Of a stretch of 64,000 bases of DNA, positions 57,896 through 64,000 are shown in pieces; position 1 is the first letter of the stretch, and each line of letters starts with the position of its first letter. This DNA is from Schistosoma haematobium (lineage: Eukaryota > Platyhelminthes > Trematoda > Strigeidida > Schistosomatidae). A program made the position numbers and the translations under genes. The notes beneath the pieces are model-generated. The model was not told where the DNA came from and did no database searches. It saw nothing but the letters and a program-made list of their open reading frames with translations. Location: positions 496,001 to 560,000 of the forward strand of contig NC_067197.1 in NCBI RefSeq assembly GCF_000699445.3. Reading direction: 5' to 3'.

Positions 57896-58111
57896 TGCTT
57901 TGAGGAAGGGTGAAGTTATTGCAATATGTCAAAATTTTACATTCTTATCACCAGATACTTTCTTGGGTACAGGAATTATCTCCGTCTTTCTCCACATTTT
58001 CGGTATGAGATTAGGTGAGAAGGACCTGTTAAAGATAGTAGTGAACGGATAACATAGGACGTCAGCACACTTTTTAAAAAGGATGTTTGGGATACCATCA
58101 GGTCCCAAACG

Positions 58112-59451
58112 TCAAGACGAATTAAACGACTGGAGACATCTTCGTACATCAGTTTCAGTGAAAGTAGGAACACAGCTATTATTTAAACCCGTGGATAGAG
58201 GGAGCATCACATCAGATGACTGACGCACAAAAGACTTATTTAAGTCACAAACATTCAGCTGAATATCACTTCTAAACTGTCTTTCACCTGTGAGTTGTTT
58301 AAAGAGTCTCCACATAGTTGTAGAGTTTTTGCAAGACAAGAGTTTTTGAGTAAACATACAGTTGAGACGTCTAATCTCTAGGTTTATCAGACCATTTAGC
58401 TTACGAACTTCATTACAGTTCCTCTCCTTGTACATTCTTTCTTTCATCCTCCGTAGTCGTTTTAGTTGTGAAGATGTAAGTCGATCAAAACTCACAAAAA
58501 TAGTTTCAGTGGGACAACAAACATCAAAACAGAATTTAAGGTAACAAGTGATAACATCAGTAGTGTTTTCCAGTGAGTCATCTGTAAACAAGTCCCAGTT
58601 AGTCTTATGAAACATGATTTTCAGATTTCGGATATTTTCTTCTGAGTAATTCGAATATTTTACTTTCTTGTTTTGATGTAAGAGTGAACTCTTCCCATGC
58701 TTCCCATGTACTTTAGGTAGAACACGAATTATACAGTGATCCGAGCTAGACAATGGAGCACGTTTACAAGTCGCATATATACGCACATCATTCATGAAAA
58801 CAAAGTCTAAATCAGCATCCAAAAAGTAGGAAAATTTACTGCATTTTGGTGACCTAGTGGCGTAAGGAAGCTACAGTCACATGAATTGAAATCACCACAT
58901 ACAACTGAAAGTGAGTCACTGAAGGCAGTTACAGCGAACTCAGTGAATTCATCAGCGAAAACAGATAGTGCAGATGGTGTGCAATCTGGAGTAACGTAGA
59001 TATTGGTAACATAAACATACTTGTATTCATTCAGATGTTTTGGACGACAACTTTGAGTTAGGCAGTCGATAAAGTCAGTTGAAAACTTAAAACACACAAT
59101 CGAAGATCGACACTGGTTTATGTTTACAAACGTAGCTAAACCGCCACCACACCTCTTCTTATTGTTTGACCGATCCTGACGACAAATGTTGAAATCACGT
59201 TGTGATACTAGGCAGTCATCCTGTAAATCATTTAACCAAGAATATTTAATTGTGACGACACCACAATTACGATACATATTTTGACTTGGTAGGAATTGCA
59301 GATAGTCCACCTTATTGGTTAGTGATCGGCAGTTAGAATTTAGCAGCTCTGGAATCGACATACGATTGATGTTCATTCTCTTTAACGCATATTGCCAACC
59401 ACCACGATGTCTTTTATAGTAATTTTTGTATCTTGTGCAGCGAAAGGTCAA
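58112..59451 (-). pseudogene. LINE endonuclease and linker
   Basis: Frame 58807-59451 has LNSNCRSLTNKVDYLQFL (N motif), GGGLATFV, VYVTNIYVTPDC and VVCGDFNSCDC (GDFN). The usual TETWL is eroded to IKYSWLND. Frame 58112-58822 supplies LDFVFMNDV and SSSDHCIIRVLP (SDH), then a basic linker (LKRLRRMKERMYKERN). Endonuclease would nick target DNA. One frameshift lies at about 58815. Confidence 0.75.
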
Positions 59452-59470
59452 AGGCTTTTCATAAAAGCGC

Positions 59471-60224
59471 CTGAATACGTTATGCGATTAATAAAAAAAT
59501 AATTATAAGTTGAAACAAATGCAAAAAACAGATAACTTGTTGAAATAATCAGTTGGCAGAAACAGGTAGCCCAGATATTCAAACAGGCCGCCAATTTTCA
59601 GTTAATGCGTACGTTAATGAGTAGATATTTTGATTGAGTCAGGCAATATTCGCTGTTTGTAGTCCGTCGGGAGAAATCCATGAGTATGGGTTTCGTGGTG
59701 TTTGGTAAAAGTCAATTCAGTTTATCTTCGCTTCTGAAGAATCCAGTACTCCTCGTGTGGTCCAAACTCATATCATATGAGAATTAACTATCAGCCTGCT
59801 CGAGGATCATGACACTCAATGGCGATGTTAATGAAAGTAGCTAACAAATGTCAATGATTAGTGAAATCCTTCCTAATCTCCAACAGATTCAGCTACTGAT
59901 ATTGCCTTCACATGCATGACGAACTGAGAAATGTTTGTCATGAAATTGTAACTTTCATGACACAAATGATTTGGCTATGATAGGTAAACTCATTCTTTTG
60001 GCTCGATATTGTGGATATAAATACATTTTAATGCTGACCAAGTGTGTTTTTACTGAATATTGGTCAAGGCTGATAAGAACAGTTGATTGATGTAGATTTA
60101 ATTATCCAAGAAAATAAACTTTGTTGATTTATACGTCATTTCATTTTGAAATTGGTATTTCTAAATTAACAGAAGTGAAAACGTTCCTAGAATTCAACCA
60201 TTCAGAATCGCTTGAAAATTCTTC
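59471..60224. other. Noncoding stretch
   Basis: No gene recognised. Confidence 0.4.
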
Positions 60225-60225
60225 C

Positions 60226-60257
<32 letters not shown>

Positions 60258-60285
60258 TATTATTATTATTATTATCATTATGTCT
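60225..60285. repeat. (ATT)n microsatellite
   Basis: Imperfect (TTA)n run of about 60 bp. The reading frame at 60121-60438 is created by it. Confidence 0.9.
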
Positions 60286-60544
60286 ATTATTGTCGTCATT
60301 ATGCGCAATTATAATGGTGGTTTTTGTTTTCCTACTATTATTATAAGTTTATTCTTGTTACTCCATTCACACTCATCTGAATACCAGTTTACTGATTTGT
60401 CGACAGATCAGTCTGTTTATGGATCAACATTTAGTTAACATATTTACCAACAAACAATGATCTGAAACAAAAAACGCTTGGCAGTAGGTTTGAACTGTGT
60501 GTTAGCATTTCAAATTTTAAAGTGATCGATTTGAGTCCTGTTTC

Positions 60545-61335
60545 AGTCTACAGTTACAAATTAGGAAACTCCTCTTTAGAAACATCTCAAGCTGAATAAG
60601 ATTCAGGATTGCAGGTTAATAACCTGCTATTTAATGTCTTACGCCAACTGAAACGAAAACGCCTGTCGAGCGAACCTTGCACTGGTAAAATTGAGGCGCA
60701 TTTTCGACCAGTTTGGCAGAAGAACGTTCCACCTAATCTTCAACAGTTCTATTCTTCCCACTTTTGAGTACGGGAACATAGTATTTCTTTCTTCACTCCG
60801 AAAGGATAAGGACATTCTGGAACGTATCCAACGTCGACTCACAAAATCAGTTTGGGGTTCGAAACTCAAGTCTTATGAAGAGCGCCAACAATCACTAAAC
60901 CTTTACTCATTAGAGTGTGGGTGTCTAAGAGGTGGCCTTCTAATGGCTTATAGCATCTTTACCACTTCTGGTCATCCTTTTAAACACTTCTGCAAGTTTA
61001 ACTCCAACACAAACCTAGGGGTAACACCTAGAAACTAGGGACACAACAAAGCAAAACGGACTATAGACACAACATCTACTCCTGAAGTGTTACCAGATGC
61101 TGGAATTCGCTGCCAGTTGAGCTAGTCCAAACGACTTTCACAAGAGTCCTTGAAGTGACAACTTAACGTATTCTCAAGGAATAAAATAATATCTTACTAT
61201 GATTCACGAATTACTTTATCCTCTATTTTTGTTGATATACCTTGGTTCCTGCCCGGAGGTATCGGTGATCCACTGCTACTAGACATGGAAGCCCGTAAAG
61301 CGAAATCTTCTTCTATTCCGCCCACAACCATTTTG
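60545..61335 (+). mobile_element. CR1-type LINE 3' fragment (copy D)
   Basis: Same subfamily as copies A-C. Starts near tacaaattaggaaactcctc, and encodes RIFDQFGRRTFHLIFNSSIL, LERIQRRLTKSVWGSKLK and YSIFTTSGHPF (frame 60691-61038) before frameshifts. The 3' UTR reaches ttcttctattccgcccacaa. Its intact junction gactttcacaagagtccttgaag shows the original sequence where the solo LTR entered copy B. Confidence 0.8.
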
Positions 61336-61695
61336 AAACATCTGGTACACTTGCAAGTCATTCAATGTAAAGTATTTAGATATCATTGATTTGCATTGTA
61401 TAACTCATAAATAGCATTAGGATTACCACCTATAGCAAAATGGGTCAACTGTTGAAAAAATCGAACCGAAAAATAACAACTCTGTTATTGTCTGTGATGT
61501 TTATTGAGTCAGAGAGTGCTGGGAGTAGATGTATTCCACACCTGCTACTACATCACTCCATTTCTAATTTAATAAGAAATTCCATAATGAGATGAAAAAG
61601 CATTTATTATATTAAGAGTGAGACAATATCTATAAGCAATTCTGCGTTCTAATGTGGAGTCACTTGTGAGCTCACTATCAAAAGATGATGATCTT
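61336..61695. other. Noncoding stretch
   Basis: No gene or recognised repeat. Confidence 0.4.
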
Positions 61696-62130
61696 AGGCA
61701 AGAAATAAAGACACTATGAAATTAAAATCTGTTATTGATTTTATCGCTGGCGCAGTTGTTAAGCGAATAATCTCTCAAAATAAAGTGTTTATCTATAACA
61801 TACCTTTCAAAATCACCCTTGAATTTGTGTGGAAGTGTGTAAGGAATTCGGTTCTGAAAAGAGACGAACTTCAAGACAGTCCGTGTGAATGCATTCGCCC
61901 TTATTTAATGCGCCATATGTACTAGTACCCTATCTTGTTGAAATTCGATTCACGTTTATTTGCTGAACAGCTGAGGGAATCCGAACGGCTGATCAGTACA
62001 CTTACGAAATTTAGGATTGGTCGTATCGTCTATGATGAAACCTCTGATTAAAGAGTCGCGCAAGGATATTACAATGTCTCTACTGTATAATAATTAGCAC
62101 ACACAACAGTAAGGATAAGTGTCTGCAAAC
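61696..62130 (+). pseudogene. LINE ORF1 fragment (forward copy)
   Basis: A frame at 61716-61925 gives KVFIYNIPFKITLEFVWKCV and, past a stop, YPILLKFDSRLFAEQLRES then ERLISTLTKFRIGRIVYDE, resembling the RRM-like and C-terminal parts of LINE ORF1 proteins. The segment 61940-62064 is repeated in reverse at 63876-64000. After gattaaagagtcgcgcaagg it jumps to attacaatgtctctactgta, skipping ~300 bp that the reverse copy retains. Confidence 0.55.
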
Positions 62131-62142
62131 ACCTTTTGAAGA

Positions 62143-62160
62143 AGAAGAAGAAGAAGAAGC
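62143..62160. repeat. (GAA)n microsatellite
   Basis: (GAA)6 run. Confidence 0.9.
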
Positions 62161-62274
62161 TCATCACCGCATTTGCAGAGAAATTATGAAATTCCGTCTA
62201 CCAACTGAACACTCAAAACCTTGGGGGTACTTATCGCCTTCCCGTTTCTCAAGCACATGATGGGGATAGATTAT

Positions 62275-62620
62275 TTGCCACCAAATACCCTGAGACGGCC
62301 GACGGTAGAGAGAGTTCATTCTGTTTCTCGAAATGTTCTCACATGTCAACGCGTATACAGCCACTGCGAAAGATCTACCTAGGGGAACTATAAAACCCTG
62401 ATTGCAAACCAATGGTGCGCATGGGCTCCAAAGTCGTGAGGGAGCAAATGGTGCATGAACCGATTATCGGCCAACAGCTCCCATGAAACTGCATCATCTG
62501 ACGTTTCTCCACCTTAGAAAATCAACCGCTTTGATCTGTGCATGCAAGCAGTATCACAACTCACACAAAAGCAAGTAAATTGTGTGGCACGTATGAGTTC
62601 TGTGCTCATTTACCAGTTAC
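62275..62620 (+). repeat. Dispersed ~0.5 kb repeat, copy 4 (degraded)
   Basis: Shares acggccgacggtagagagag, ctacctaggggaactataaa, ccaatggtgcgcatgggctc and later blocks with copies 1-3, but is missing internal parts and the A-rich tail. Confidence 0.55.
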
Positions 62621-62659
62621 TATTCACCCACAGAACTCTTGACTCCGCGCCACTTAGTA

Positions 62660-64000
62660 ATTATTACCATTCGTAAAAAATACCACTGAAGAGGTCTGCT
62701 ATAATTTTAGAGGCGTATATGAAAGTGCTGTTATGCAGGATGCATCGCAAATGAAAATGTTGAGTTGCTTTAACGCGTTTATTGAAAAGAAGAATTACGT
62801 TTTGCACTTCTGAGCTGGCATTAATTGCTAACAGCAACTCAATAATGGCTTTTAACCTGTGCTTCTCTCTAATTTGGTTAAAAACTATTGTTATTTGCTC
62901 AACTGTCGCGAGCTGACGATCAGATAGAATGTGTCGATGGCATCCTAGAGACCTATACATGAGAAAAATTATCCAAGTCTGAGAAGTTAACCAGTGGGCT
63001 GAGGACGTCCCAGTCAGCATGCTTATAGTACGTTTATAGACGGATTTTTGTCTGGCTCGGTTATTAAAGGGATAGATAGAGAGGGCACAAAGAACTACGT
63101 TATTTTCACTGTTTTTCAACTCATTGTATACATGTACAGGTAGTGGGATGACATCTCTATTAAATATTAGATCAAGTATATTATCACTCCCACTGCGACC
63201 AGAAGTGTATGTTAATGGTTACCGGAAATTCATAATGACTGACAACTACCGGCAACCCAGTTCATTGTAGGGCAACATGAATCCCTCGACGTATTGTAGT
63301 TTGGAGCAGATGCATGTGTAAATGCATTGACTATAAAATCATCCAGATTACCCGAACTTCTGGAGACACATTGGTATTCTGCGGTCTTTCCAAAATCAGT
63401 CCTGCTTACACGACGGTGGTGGTGTCCGTCTTGTACGACGTTTGAACGAATTCTGATCATATAGCCACCTCAATTATTATTCAGGTGAAACATGATGTCG
63501 GTGTGCAAATTATTGTACACTAGAGACATTGTAATATTCTTGCCATTAGGTCTGGAACCAGAAGGTTCTGTATATACTTTTTTATAACATGGTATAGACG
63601 TTTTAATCTTAACTGTTTTTAAGAGCTTTCACGTTAGAACTAGGTAGTTGGGCATGAGTTTCTAATGTTTTACTGGAAGATTTCGAATTGATGTCGACAT
63701 TGGACATGCATTGGTTGCATGAGGTCACTACATGCATAAGAGGCAACTTAGAATTCTTCATTGGTAATTCAGTGTTGGCGGACATGAGACAGTTTAACAG
63801 CATAAGTGGATCCTAATGCTGATGCAGTAGGATTTGTTGTAATCACAACAGCAAAATTTTCGTTTGAGGTACGCTCTTACGCGACTCTTTGATCAGCGGT
63901 TTCATCATAGACGATACGACCAATCCTAAATTTCGTAAGTGTACTGATCAGCCGTTCGGATTCCCTCAGCTGTTCAGCAAATAAACGTGAATCGAATTTC
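62660..64000 (-). pseudogene. LINE ORF1-endonuclease remnant (reverse copy)
   Basis: Enters from the right edge. The ORF1 end (RESERLISTLTKFRIGRIVYDE-equivalent at 63876-64000) is followed by ~300 bp of spacer, then broken endonuclease C-terminal wording: SDNILDLIFNRDVIPLP-like before frame 62664-63119, which reads NNVVLCALSIYPFNNRARQK. The SDH motif appears eroded to ENN. Assignment is by weak motif similarity and the shared attacaatgtctcta junction with the forward copy. The element continues beyond the window. Confidence 0.45.

Larger units (their letters stand above)
56500..59470 (-). mobile_element. EN+RT LINE, separate family
   Basis: Endonuclease, linker and RT frames read on - with a 3' (ATT)n tail at about 56500-56525. 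RT wording (DPYQFAYRRKRSTSDAA, LSPLLFSFFLHDLPS, KYADDLTV) differs from both CR1 subfamilies here and recalls Rex1/Babar-type RTs; the clade is left open. Frameshifts occur between segments and a stop follows YLSGRG. A second, shorter copy of its 3' end lies at 44140-44590. The 5' end is near 59470 and may be truncated. Confidence 0.75.

Overview
The window is AT-rich eukaryotic DNA from a flatworm. The gene structure, the long SINE/LINE/LTR mosaic and the families present (RTE, CR1-type LINEs, CsRn1-lineage Gypsy, Boudicca-like LTRs, a Penelope-like element, a Sm-alpha-like SINE with a ribozyme remnant) all fit a schistosome (genus Schistosoma or a close relative). Species was not determined. 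There are no bacterial operons, rRNA genes, CRISPR arrays or convincing functional tRNA genes.

One complete host gene can be assembled: a seven-exon GLOD4 (glyoxalase domain-containing protein 4) orthologue on the + strand, 31251-37011, 287 codons. It combines very short introns (40-62 bp) with two long ones (about 3.0 and 1.7 kb) that carry repeats. One isolated exon of a TBC (Rab-GAP) domain gene is likely at 9217-9375 on the - strand. I could not find its other exons.

Layout. 1-9.2 kb: noncoding DNA with tRNA-derived SINEs, two copies of a dispersed ~0.5 kb repeat, a small foldback (3.7-3.9 kb) and a large, nearly perfect inverted repeat (5.3-6.4 kb). 9.8-13.1 kb: a 328-bp Boudicca-like solo LTR, then a 5'-truncated CR1-type LINE. 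14.85-21.5 kb: a defective Gypsy/CsRn1-type element with 262-bp LTRs, itself carrying extra DNA (a candidate second LTR and a SINE) between integrase and 3' LTR. 22-23.6 kb: a decayed LINE holding a second Boudicca-like solo LTR with a 4-bp duplication. 24.5-29.5 kb: two convergent LINEs of another CR1 subfamily. 31.2-37.0 kb: GLOD4, with an RTE insertion in intron 1 bounded by a perfect 13-bp duplication. 37.5-38.5 kb: rearranged RTE pieces. 39.4-42.05 kb: a nearly intact Penelope-like element with inverted terminal repeats. 43.4-46.4 kb: RTE and LINE tails and a third ~0.5 kb repeat. 48.3-52.9 kb: the longest CR1-type LINE (PHD-like finger ORF, ORF1b, endonuclease, RT), interrupted by a solo LTR of the 14.85-21.5 kb Gypsy family. 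52.9-54.2 kb: RTE interrupted by a 318-bp LTR-like insertion. 56.5-59.5 kb: another EN+RT LINE. 60.5-64 kb: LINE remnants, a fourth ~0.5 kb repeat and two opposite copies of one LINE ORF1 that form an inverted repeat reaching the window edge.

The transposon genes do not work together as a pathway. Nearly all are broken, and nested insertions give relative ages. All clade names come from motif reading only and were not checked by database search.
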